Below, in pieces: positions 1 to 5,282 of a stretch of DNA of 5,405 nt. Under the pieces are notes generated by a model. It searched no databases, was not told the DNA's origin, and worked only from the letters and a program-made list of their open reading frames with translations. Source of the DNA: CAZDML01 sp964506645 (GTDB taxonomy: Bacteria; Elusimicrobiota; Elusimicrobia; 2-01-FULL-59-12); NCBI GenBank assembly GCA_964506645.1, contig CAZDML010000134.1, forward strand, positions 1 through 5,405, read 5' to 3'. The translations under genes and the position numbers were made by a program. How positions within the stretch are numbered: the stretch's first letter is position 1; every line of letters starts with the position of its first letter.

Positions 1-341
1 GTAACGGTCGGCTCATTGAGATCATTGATAATCTCTACTTTGTATTTTTCCCCGCGTTTTCCCCAGAACGCACGAGCCTCTTCGCTGGAATGCGTGCTCA
101 TTGTGAAAGCATGGTTGCCTTCCACAATCTGACGCATTCGTTTTTCTACTTTTTCGAGATCTTCAGGGGTAAATCGATGGTTGCTATCAAAATCGTAATA
201 GAAACCGTCATCAACAGGTGGACCGATGGTCAACTTCGTACCGGGAAAGAGATCCTGGACGGCCTGCGCCATGACGTGCGTCGTTGAATGGCGAAGCTTG
301 TATAAGTATTCTTCTTTATTGATTTCTGGAGCGGATTTCAT
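1..341 (-). CDS. thrS: Threonyl-tRNA synthetase, N-terminal part, lacking the TGS domain (runs off the left edge)
   Basis: ThrRS charges tRNA-Thr with threonine in the cytoplasm and hydrolyses mischarged Ser-tRNA-Thr in its N2 editing domain. The 113 visible residues are the start of that editing domain: the RHSTTHVMAQAV block carries the HxxxH pair (H18, H22) matching E. coli H73/H77, followed by FPGTKLTIGP and DDGFYYDFD, both family hallmarks. The editing HxxxH lies only 17 residues from the start, against about 72 in E. coli, so the N-terminal TGS domain is absent. The start is secure: an in-frame TAA (345-347) lies one codon upstream of the ATG, and a tRNA ends just before that. No Shine-Dalgarno is visible in the 9-nt leader. 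The catalytic core and anticodon-binding domain lie outside the window. TGS-less ThrRS is known in some lineages such as cyanobacteria. Identification is very firm; the 3' end is simply not included. Confidence 0.93.
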   Translation of the reverse strand, partial: MKSAPEINKEEYLYKLRHSTTHVMAQAVQDLFPGTKLTIGPPVDDGFYYDFDSNHRFTPEDLEKVEKRMRQIVEGNHAFTMSTHSSEEARAFWGKRGEKYKVEIINDLNEPTV

Positions 342-350
342 GTGTTATAG

Positions 351-431
351 TGGTGCCNNNNNNNNNNAGGACTCGAACCTGTGACCCCTTCCATGTCAAG
401 GAAGTACTCTAGCCAACTGAGCTAACTGGGC
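351..431 (-). tRNA. tRNA-Val (anticodon GAC), interrupted by a 10-N assembly gap
   Basis: Read on the minus strand, the acceptor GCCCAGT begins at 431. It is followed by a D-arm (GCTC/GAGT), an anticodon arm CTTCC-TTGACAT-GGAAG with anticodon GAC (plus-strand 395-397), and a T-arm beginning ACAGG-TTCGAGT-CCT. The gap removes the end of the T-stem and most of the 3' acceptor strand. Beyond it, GGC-A-CCA completes the acceptor and shows an encoded CCA. From the pairing I expect about 6 missing bases, not 10, so the N-run is probably a placeholder. The gene sits 5 nt after the aquaporin stop and 9 nt before the ThrRS start. Only seven bases of tRNA lie on the left side of the gap, so the join itself is less certain than the tRNA identity. 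Confidence 0.9.
358..367. other. Scaffold gap (10 N) inside tRNA-Val
   Basis: Ten consecutive undetermined bases fall in the 3' half of the tRNA. tRNA genes often break assemblies because near-identical copies occur elsewhere. The true distance, and anything lost here such as further tandem tRNAs, cannot be read from this window. Confidence 0.99.
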
Positions 432-436
432 AAAAA

Positions 437-1111
437 TTAGACGGTTTTCGAAAGAACGCGGGTATACAGCTTTGCAGCAGCGACTGCCCCGAGTATGGGT
501 CCCACCCAATACAACCAGTGATACTCCCAAAACCCCGCGGCCAGTCCAGGACCAAAGACGCGCGCCGGATTCATTGCGGCTCCTGTAATCGGACCCCCGA
601 TTAAGATATCGACAGCAACGGTTAATCCAATCCCGAAGCCGCCAATTTTTGGCGCCATCGAATCAACGGCTGTTCCGAGCACCGAAAGAAGTAAGAAGAA
701 TGTCAAAATTGCTTCAATGATGAGTCCCGAGAGAGGGGTTACCCCCATGGAAAGAGAGGGTGTCCCCAAATGAACGGGTAACCAGATAGCCGAATCAAAT
801 ATACCGCGGAGAGTTAACCCCGCCAATGTTCCGCCAAGCAGTTGGGCTCCGATATACATCAACGCCTGCTCTTTATCGATTTTATTCACCGACCACAGCC
901 CGATTGTGACCGCAGGATTAAAATGAGCACCGGAAATGGCACCGAAAATTGAAACCATAACAGACAAGGCCAAACCATGCGCTAATGCGATGCCGATAAG
1001 ACCTAGCGCTCCGTTGGTGTAGCGATCCGTAATGATCGCTCCTGCCCCTATAAAAAAGAAAGCGAATGTGCCTACTAATTCTGCCAGCGCAGGACGCAGT
1101 TTATCGTTCAT
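437..1111 (-). CDS. MIP-family aquaporin (AqpZ-size water channel with a His/Ile/Ala/Arg filter)
   Basis: This is a 224-residue inner-membrane channel of the major intrinsic protein family, with six hydrophobic segments and two half-helices. Both signature boxes are present and canonical: HFNPAVTIG (N65-P66-A67) and MNPARVFGP (N181-P182-A183-R184). The length and lack of long loop insertions fit water channels better than glycerol facilitators. Aligned by eye to E. coli AqpZ (F43/H174/T183/R189), the aromatic/arginine filter is H45, I169, A178, R184. His at the F43 position with Ile replacing the H5 histidine resembles plant TIPs, and archaeal AqpM also has Ile there, so transport of solutes beyond water is possible but inferred. 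The ATG has a strong GGGGAGG site (1117-1123) with 5-nt spacing. The stop lies 5 nt before tRNA-Val; upstream is the small lipoprotein ORF, 44 nt away. Symbol left empty because the subfamily is uncertain. Confidence 0.95.
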   Translation of the reverse strand: MNDKLRPALAELVGTFAFFFIGAGAIITDRYTNGALGLIGIALAHGLALSVMVSIFGAISGAHFNPAVTIGLWSVNKIDKEQALMYIGAQLLGGTLAGLTLRGIFDSAIWLPVHLGTPSLSMGVTPLSGLIIEAILTFFLLLSVLGTAVDSMAPKIGGFGIGLTVAVDILIGGPITGAAMNPARVFGPGLAAGFWEYHWLYWVGPILGAVAAAKLYTRVLSKTV

Positions 1112-1116
1112 TCGGG

Positions 1117-1123
1117 CCTCCCC
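1117..1123 (-). promoter_or_regulatory. Strong Shine-Dalgarno of the aquaporin gene
   Basis: GGGGAGG on the minus strand lies 5 nt before the ATG at 1111. It fixes the aquaporin start and shows that this organism uses SD-led initiation, which makes the neighbouring starts that lack such a site stand out. Confidence 0.85.
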
Positions 1124-1155
1124 GTTGAGGTTAAAAACATTAATATCCTATCAAA

Positions 1156-1341
1156 TTAGATGCGATTATGCTCGTAGATTGAGACGGAACGCAAGATGTC
1201 TAATGAGATCTCATTTGGGAGCACGGTATGAGAAACAAGCGGGTTTTTCATCGCCGACCCTAAAGGAACAGGGTCAGTTTCGCAACCAGTTAATACAATG
1301 GCTGAAACAAAAACTAACACACAAACATCCCATGATTTCAT
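1156..1341 (-). CDS. Small hypothetical lipoprotein (61 aa)
   Basis: I do not recognise this as a member of a known family. The N-terminus has a short region (MKSWD), a hydrophobic stretch from about residue 6 to 18, and a lipobox LTGC with Cys20, predicting signal peptidase II cleavage and a 42-residue mature lipoprotein beginning CETDPVPLG. With Glu rather than Asp after the cysteine, outer-membrane localisation would be expected in a Gram-negative cell. The N-region is only weakly positive (one Lys, one Asp), which is atypical. There is no Shine-Dalgarno before the ATG; instead a TATAAT lies 6 nt upstream, so transcription may start at or near the ATG. The ORF fits between the kinase stop (17 nt before it) and the aquaporin start (44 nt after it), same strand. 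The lipobox and the neat fit favour a real gene, but short length and no homologue in memory keep confidence moderate. Confidence 0.5.
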   Translation of the reverse strand: MKSWDVCVLVFVSAIVLTGCETDPVPLGSAMKNPLVSHTVLPNEISLDILRSVSIYEHNRI

Positions 1342-1347
1342 ATGTGA

Positions 1348-1353
1348 ATTATA
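1348..1353 (-). promoter_or_regulatory. Possible -10 box (TATAAT) directly before the lipoprotein ATG
   Basis: A perfect TATAAT on the minus strand is followed by TCACAT and then the ATG at 1341, which would place the transcription start at about the first base of the start codon. No good -35 is seen at 16-18 nt (the hexamer at 17 nt is CCTCTT). It could serve the lipoprotein and the aquaporin independently of the two-component genes, or be chance in an AT-rich gap. Confidence 0.35.
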
Positions 1354-1358
1354 AACAA

Positions 1359-3227
1359 TTAGGCGGCGAGAGAAGAGGGGTTGGTTTGCGTTAGGACAGT
1401 CTTAGCTATTGGCAAGGTAAAGCTAAAGGTCGTTCCTTTTCCTAATCCAGAAGATTTTGCCCAGATGTGTCCTTGATGTGCCTGGACAATCTGCCGGCAG
1501 ATCGTCAAGCCCAATCCTAATCCTTGAGAGCTGGTCGACCCACCCGGAGAGACCTGGAAGAACTTATCAAATACACGTTCCTGCAGTTCATTCGAAAGTC
1601 CTATTCCTGTGTCGTTTACCTCAATCATTACTTCAGTGGACTTGGGAATCATGTTAATGTGAATTTTCCCTCCCTCTGGAGTAAATTTGAGCGCATTAAA
1701 TATCAAATTCCATATCACCTGGCGTATACGACTTTCATCCATAAGAACGAGAGGCGCGTCCGAGGTTTTGCATAAATTGGCAATTATCTCGACCTGATGT
1801 TCACGCGCTTCGCTCTGTGACTTCTCAACCTCTTCAAGAACCAACGTCGTCAGCGATCCCGGCTTTTTGTGCATCGAGAGTTGACCGCGCTCCATACGCG
1901 CCAAATCCAGGAGATCTTCGACCATACGCTCCTGCAGGTCGACTTGCTTCTGCAATTGGTTTAGGAGCTCAATTTGTGCGCCATTGAGCGGACCCGCACC
2001 TTTTTCGAGAAGCACTTCGCAGAAACCACGAATGCCCGTCAGAGGACCCCGCAAGTCGTGACTAACGAGAGAAAGAAACTCTGACTTCATTTTATCGATT
2101 TCTTTGAGTTGCTCTATATGCGCCCGGCTTTCCTGGTGCAGCTGTGCATTCTCGATAGCCAGAGCTGCCTGTTGACCAAAAAGCTTTAAGAAATAGATTT
2201 CTCGATCTCCGAAGGTGCGCGGCTGCTCGACGGTCACCGCATTGATGACACCCAGAGGGCGATGATCCATCGCATAGACGGGAACGCACAATAACGATTG
2301 AATGCTACGCCCCCCACCGGAGTAATGCGGATCAGACATGGCATATTCCGCCCAGTAGGGGTGCCCCGTCTCCAAAGCCCAGCCCGCCATTCCTTCCCCC
2401 ATAGCGAGCTTCATCGGACTTTGAATCTGAAATTCCCCACCCCGCATCCATTGCGTACGCAGGCATTGCTCATTTTTGTCCCAGATCATAAATGTCGTGC
2501 GGTCCACTTTCAGCATTGATCGGATACTATCCAGAATACGAATCGTTGTTTCATCAAGCCCCAGGGTCGACCCCAGAAACGACGCTAAGGCCGAGCTCCC
2601 AAGTTCTGATGAAACGTCCAGTTCTTTAATTTTAATTTGAAGATTTTCGAAAAGTGCCTTGCGCTGCATCGTTTGCGCAATGGAGTGGGCCAGTGTTTCA
2701 AAAAAATGTGTTTCTTCAGCACTCCAGGACTTCTTTTCATAACTTCCCAAAAAGAGCACTCCATACATGTGATGGTCGCTGCTCACGGGCAGGCAAAGAT
2801 GAGCCCGATAATTAAATTGCTCTGTTGAGCAGGGGTTTGTATCTCCTTGGCGATAGTGGAAGCTTTTCTTAAGGGTGTATACAGGGCAAGCTGTTGCTGG
2901 CATGTTCCGTGATCCTCCGGGTCTGAGCGAAGGATGCTCACCGACGCCATGCAATGTTTTCCAGGAATCATTATAGATCCACAAACGCCCATACGTATGA
3001 AACGGCCTTAAAACTTCACTAAGATGGCGCGCCAGTTCTTCCTGGAGAGCCTCCCAGGGTTTTTCTAAGCCGGATTGATTCAGATAGTCCAGGAAGTCGA
3101 CGGTCGTCTTAAGAGCGTGGACACTTTTGTCTGAGTTCTTTTTCCAAATAAGCCACGCACTCAAAGAGAGAGCTCCGATCAGGACTCCCGACCCGATCAG
3201 ACATAGATTCCAGGTGAGCAGATTCAT
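1359..3227 (-). CDS. Membrane-anchored sensor histidine kinase with two GAF domains
   Basis: The 622-residue protein is a complete class I histidine kinase that autophosphorylates and passes phosphate to a response regulator. In order: one N-terminal transmembrane helix (about 7-28) with no periplasmic domain; a GAF-like domain (about 45-190) with CLPVSSDHHMYGVLFLGS; a second, clearer GAF domain (about 225-362) with GEGMAGWALETG, CVPV and LGVINAV; a linker helix; HisKA with phospho-acceptor H390 in SLVSHDLRGPLTGIRGF; and HATPase_c with N-box N507/N511, G1 box NDTGIG (539-543), F-box FDKFF and G2 box GLGLGL (569-574). All catalytic motifs are intact. Sensing is therefore predicted to be cytoplasmic through GAF domains; the ligand cannot be named. 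The ATG is 2 nt after the regulator's TAA with no SD, indicating translational coupling. The C-terminus is SSLAA. Identification is firm; the stimulus is unknown. Confidence 0.96.
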   Translation of the reverse strand: MNLLTWNLCLIGSGVLIGALSLSAWLIWKKNSDKSVHALKTTVDFLDYLNQSGLEKPWEALQEELARHLSEVLRPFHTYGRLWIYNDSWKTLHGVGEHPSLRPGGSRNMPATACPVYTLKKSFHYRQGDTNPCSTEQFNYRAHLCLPVSSDHHMYGVLFLGSYEKKSWSAEETHFFETLAHSIAQTMQRKALFENLQIKIKELDVSSELGSSALASFLGSTLGLDETTIRILDSIRSMLKVDRTTFMIWDKNEQCLRTQWMRGGEFQIQSPMKLAMGEGMAGWALETGHPYWAEYAMSDPHYSGGGRSIQSLLCVPVYAMDHRPLGVINAVTVEQPRTFGDREIYFLKLFGQQAALAIENAQLHQESRAHIEQLKEIDKMKSEFLSLVSHDLRGPLTGIRGFCEVLLEKGAGPLNGAQIELLNQLQKQVDLQERMVEDLLDLARMERGQLSMHKKPGSLTTLVLEEVEKSQSEAREHQVEIIANLCKTSDAPLVLMDESRIRQVIWNLIFNALKFTPEGGKIHINMIPKSTEVMIEVNDTGIGLSNELQERVFDKFFQVSPGGSTSSQGLGLGLTICRQIVQAHQGHIWAKSSGLGKGTTFSFTLPIAKTVLTQTNPSSLAA

Positions 3228-3229
3228 TG

Positions 3230-3673
3230 TTAGGCGGCGAGTAGACGCTCCACTTCACGGTAGAGGTCTTTGGCATGGAAAGGTTTTGTCAGATAGCCTG
3301 AAGCGCCCACTTCTTTGCCTGTGAGGAGGTCTTCTTTTTCTTTGCAGCTTGTCAGAAAGAGTACAGGCAAGGACTCATTTTGCGGGTGTGTTTTGATGAT
3401 ACGACAGAGCTCAAAGCCATTTACCCAAGGCAGCATCACATCCAAAATGACGAGATCAGGTTTGTGCTTCTGAAGGAGTTCTGGCAGTTGTACTCCGGTT
3501 GATGCCGAGATAATGGTATATCGATTATTGAGAAGTTCAAGAACAATCCTGCGGACAACGGGATCATCGTCCACAATGAGAACACGTGGTCGTTCTTGAG
3601 CCCCTTTTTCTTTAGACTCTTTCGTGTTTGTGACCACTGTATGTTCCATGGATGTACTGTCCTGATCTGCCAT
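3230..3673 (-). CDS. Single-domain response regulator (CheY-type receiver)
   Basis: The 147-residue protein is a receiver with no DNA-binding or enzymatic output. A polar, probably disordered leader (1-28) precedes RVLIVDDDPVV with the acidic pair D35/D36. Phospho-acceptor D78 lies in LVILDVMLPWVNG, switch Thr T108 in LFLTSC, Y127 in GYLTKPF, and invariant Lys K130. All residues needed for Mg2+ binding and phosphorylation are present. I place the start at the ATG 3673 because GGGAGG lies 4 nt upstream; a 21-codon extension to a TTG at 3736 has no SD and overlaps a putative -35 box. It is followed after 2 nt by the kinase, so the two are surely a cognate pair. With no output domain the signal must act by protein contact or as a phosphorelay intermediate; the partner is not in view. 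It ends ERLLAA. Confidence 0.95.
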   Translation of the reverse strand: MADQDSTSMEHTVVTNTKESKEKGAQERPRVLIVDDDPVVRRIVLELLNNRYTIISASTGVQLPELLQKHKPDLVILDVMLPWVNGFELCRIIKTHPQNESLPVLFLTSCKEKEDLLTGKEVGASGYLTKPFHAKDLYREVERLLAA

Positions 3674-3677
3674 ACGC

Positions 3678-3683
3678 CCTCCC
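3678..3683 (-). promoter_or_regulatory. Shine-Dalgarno that decides the response-regulator start
   Basis: GGGAGG on the minus strand lies 4 nt before the ATG at 3673. It supports the shorter 147-residue protein over the TTG-initiated form. Confidence 0.8.
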
Positions 3684-3698
3684 AAAAGAATTGAATTC

Positions 3699-3715
3699 GT
3701 TAGCTTTTTCCTAAC
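3699..3715. repeat. Short inverted repeat overlapping the possible -10
   Basis: GTTAG and CTAAC, 5-bp perfect arms separated by 7 nt (GAAAAAG on the minus strand), overlap the weak -10 box. It could be a regulator site or a weak hairpin in the leader. The arms are short enough to occur by chance. Confidence 0.25.
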
Positions 3716-3736
3716 AGGAGTAGACAGAGGTGTCAA
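3708..3736 (-). promoter_or_regulatory. Possible promoter of the two-component operon
   Basis: A perfect TTGACA (3731-3736) is followed after 17 nt by TAGGAA (3708-3713), which keeps only three of six -10 consensus bases. It lies 35-63 nt upstream of the regulator ATG in a 108-nt gene-free stretch. The -10 half is weak, so it might be a regulated promoter or a chance -35 match. Confidence 0.35.
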
Positions 3737-3781
3737 TGTATATCAGAAGATTCTAAGATTAGCTCTATTTTTAGAACTGTT

Positions 3782-4978
3782 TTAGTGCGCTGGTTCGGAT
3801 ATTTGGCGTTGGATTGTCGTCGAAGAGGAGAAATCGGATGTTGCTTGCGGTTTGGGCACATCTTTTAGGGCACCCTCCGTATATCGGCTACGAGCATTCC
3901 ATAAACTCCAACTGTAGACACCCAGATCGGCAGATGCTTGGAGTTGGGCTCGCACTTCTTTTTGGCCATAACGGACACCCAGTGAGAAATCTTGGAGATA
4001 GGGGCGTAATTTGTACGCATCGCTCCCCAACATCTTGATGGCATCGCGCACGGCATAATGAATGATTTTATAGGGTTCTGAATTTGGGTTAGCAATACCA
4101 TACTCTCCCTTCGCATAATGCGAGGGATAAACCATCGGACAGACATAGTCGACTTCACGCGCCATAGGGCCCATCTGTTGACCAATTCCCATGCCGGTAC
4201 TGACAGAGGTCGTTAAACCGAAGACATCGATTGAAATTTTTGTTCCCAGAGGCGCCAAGAGCTGTCTGGCTTGTTTAAGGAAATCAACCAGAGCCTGCGA
4301 GGCCTCTTCTCTCGAATAGGGCTTGGCAAATTTCATCTGACTCAACACCCCATCGGTTGGAAAACGGATGTAATCGAACTGGACTTCATCAAACCCTAGC
4401 TTAGAAGCCTGTAAGGCAATGAGTAAATTGTAGCGCCATGCGCCAGGATTGTATGGATCGAGCCACGTGTTGCGATGACGATCAAACCAGAGTTCGCCTT
4501 GTTTGTTATGGACACCCAGGGAATGATCCCTGCGCGGCATAATGTTGTCTTTAAATACAACAATCCGCGCAATCGTATAAATATTTTTTTCTTTAAGTTG
4601 TTTCACCCACTCGGCGATATCCGGCATCGCAGCCGTATATGCCTTCGCTTTCTCAACGGCAGGGAAACCCGGGATATAAACCTCTCCTTCGAATTCCTTA
4701 ATAGCTATAACCACTGCATTGATATCTGTTTTGGCGATTAAGTCCTCGATTTGCGCCCGCTGTTTTTTACTGCCGGCAACCCAGGCGGTTAAATGAATGG
4801 CTCGTATGGGGCGTTCTGAAGAAACAGGCACGGGACTGGAAGCGACGGAGGGCACGGAGGCAAGAACAGAAGGAGCAGAAGCCGTCAAGGAAGACGAAGC
4901 CACCGAGGGAGTCTCTTTGGCGCACGTCACTGTGCAAAGGGAAGCAAGAAGAGTAAAAAAAATAAATAATGCGTTCAC
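3782..4978 (-). CDS. Exported putative glycoside hydrolase, DUF4015-type (PF13200)
   Basis: With the GTG start at 4978 the protein has 398 residues: a hydrophobic signal sequence (about 1-20), a low-complexity Ala/Ser/Pro/Val linker (about 21-55), and a TIM-barrel-like domain (about 57-370). The domain begins RAIHLTAWVAGS and includes NAVVIAIKEFEGEV, WLDPYNPGAWRYN, FDEVQFDYIRFP (E198, D202), SIDVFG (D251) and DYVCPMVYPSHY, the pattern I know from DUF4015 putative glycosyl hydrolases. Acidic residues at strand ends (D174, E198, D202, D251) are candidate catalytic groups by inference; the substrate is unknown. The start is the weak point: no ATG exists in the right place, the reading frame runs back through tRNA-Gly, and the signal N-region lacks basic residues. 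No canonical lipobox is seen (ASLC and TVTC do not fit), so signal peptidase I export is likelier. There is no SD. It is followed after 108 nt by the response regulator. Confidence 0.85.
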   Translation of the reverse strand: MNALFIFFTLLASLCTVTCAKETPSVASSSLTASAPSVLASVPSVASSPVPVSSERPIRAIHLTAWVAGSKKQRAQIEDLIAKTDINAVVIAIKEFEGEVYIPGFPAVEKAKAYTAAMPDIAEWVKQLKEKNIYTIARIVVFKDNIMPRRDHSLGVHNKQGELWFDRHRNTWLDPYNPGAWRYNLLIALQASKLGFDEVQFDYIRFPTDGVLSQMKFAKPYSREEASQALVDFLKQARQLLAPLGTKISIDVFGLTTSVSTGMGIGQQMGPMAREVDYVCPMVYPSHYAKGEYGIANPNSEPYKIIHYAVRDAIKMLGSDAYKLRPYLQDFSLGVRYGQKEVRAQLQASADLGVYSWSLWNARSRYTEGALKDVPKPQATSDFSSSTTIQRQISEPAH

Positions 4979-5002
4979 GAATTTAAAAAAGTATGGGTCG
5001 AG

Positions 5003-5073
5003 AGCGGGCGATGGGAATCGAACCCACGTCTGCTCGTTGGCAACGAGCCGTTCTACCATTGAACCACGCCCGC
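5003..5073 (-). tRNA. tRNA-Gly (anticodon GCC)
   Basis: All arms fold: acceptor GCGGGCG/CGCCCGC, D-arm GTTC-AATGGTA-GAAC, anticodon arm GCTCG-TTGCCAA-CGAGC with GCC at 5039-5041, and T-arm GTGGG-TTCGATT-CCCAT. The discriminator is U, and no CCA follows (next bases CTC), so CCA must be added after transcription. It reads GGC/GGU codons. It is the last of three clustered tRNAs and ends 24 nt before the GTG of the exported hydrolase. Confidence 0.97.
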
Positions 5074-5107
5074 TCGGTGCTCACCACTCACTAGATGATA
5101 CAAGAAC

Positions 5108-5189
5108 TGCCCAGGACAGGCGTTGGACCTGCTAGCCTCGCGGCGCTACCACCTCAAGGTAGTGCGTCTGCCAATTTCGCCACCTGGGC
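5108..5189 (-). tRNA. tRNA-Leu (anticodon GAG) with an atypical T-loop
   Basis: This is a class II tRNA with acceptor GCCCAGG/CCTGGGC, a three-pair D-stem GCG/CGC, anticodon arm CTACC-TTGAGGT-GGTAG with GAG at 5153-5155, and a long variable arm whose stem is GCC-GCGA-GGC. The T-stem GCAGG/CCTGT encloses the loop TCCAACG instead of the usual TTCRANY: position 55, almost always U (pseudouridine), is C, and position 60 is G. The discriminator is A, with no encoded CCA. It reads CUC/CUU codons. All stems are intact, so it is likely functional, but the loop is unusual. Confidence 0.93.
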
Positions 5190-5199
5190 TTAAATCATT

Positions 5200-5272
5200 A
5201 GGTGCGGGCGGGACTCGAACCCGCGCATCGCGGTTTTGCAGACCGCTCCCTTAGCCACTTGGGTACCGCACC
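5200..5272 (-). tRNA. tRNA-Cys (anticodon GCA)
   Basis: The fold is complete: acceptor GGTGCGG/CCGCACC, D-arm CCC-AAGTGGCTAA-GGG, anticodon arm GCGGT-CTGCAAA-ACCGC with GCA at 5237-5239, and T-arm GCGGG-TTCGAGT-CCCGC. The discriminator is U, the main cysteine identity base. No CCA is encoded. It is first in the Cys-Leu-Gly cluster, 10 nt before tRNA-Leu and 10 nt after a TATAAT box. Confidence 0.97.
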
Positions 5273-5282
5273 GTGAAAGTGC

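Noticed and set aside
1032..1394. Plus-strand open frame of 120 codons
   Set aside because: It overlaps the antisense of the aquaporin start, the lipoprotein ORF and the kinase end, has no recognisable domain, and all supported genes are on the minus strand.
3674..3736. 21-codon N-terminal extension of the response regulator from TTG 3736
   Set aside because: It has no SD and overlaps the TTGACA box, whereas the internal ATG has GGGAGG at 4 nt.
3741..3781. Terminator between the hydrolase and the response regulator
   Set aside because: Only a 6-bp AT-only inverted repeat (TTCTAA/TTAGAA) with a 14-nt loop and no U-tract is seen.
3865..4185. Minus-strand open frame of 106 codons in another frame inside the hydrolase
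   Set aside because: It is fully contained in the better-supported hydrolase domain and shows no domain of its own.
4800..4920. Imperfect purine-rich repeats that might be a tandem array or CRISPR-like element
   Set aside because: The units are irregular and encode the low-complexity Ala/Ser/Val/Pro linker of the exported protein; there are no regular repeats with spacers.
4985..4995. T-run (minus strand) after tRNA-Gly as an intrinsic terminator
   Set aside because: No stable hairpin directly precedes the T-run; the nearest stem is the tRNA acceptor, several bases away, so termination is unsupported.
4979..5059. Extending the hydrolase to an ATG at 5059, giving an N-terminus MVERLVANEQTWVRFPSPA
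   Set aside because: These codons are the tRNA-Gly gene read as protein, a common annotation artefact. The real start must lie after the tRNA; GTG at 4978 is the first usable codon.
4797..5135. Plus-strand open frame rich in Glu/Gly/Thr, looking like a repeat protein
   Set aside because: It is the antisense of the Ala/Ser/Pro linker of the hydrolase and of tRNA-Gly; the composition is a mirror effect.
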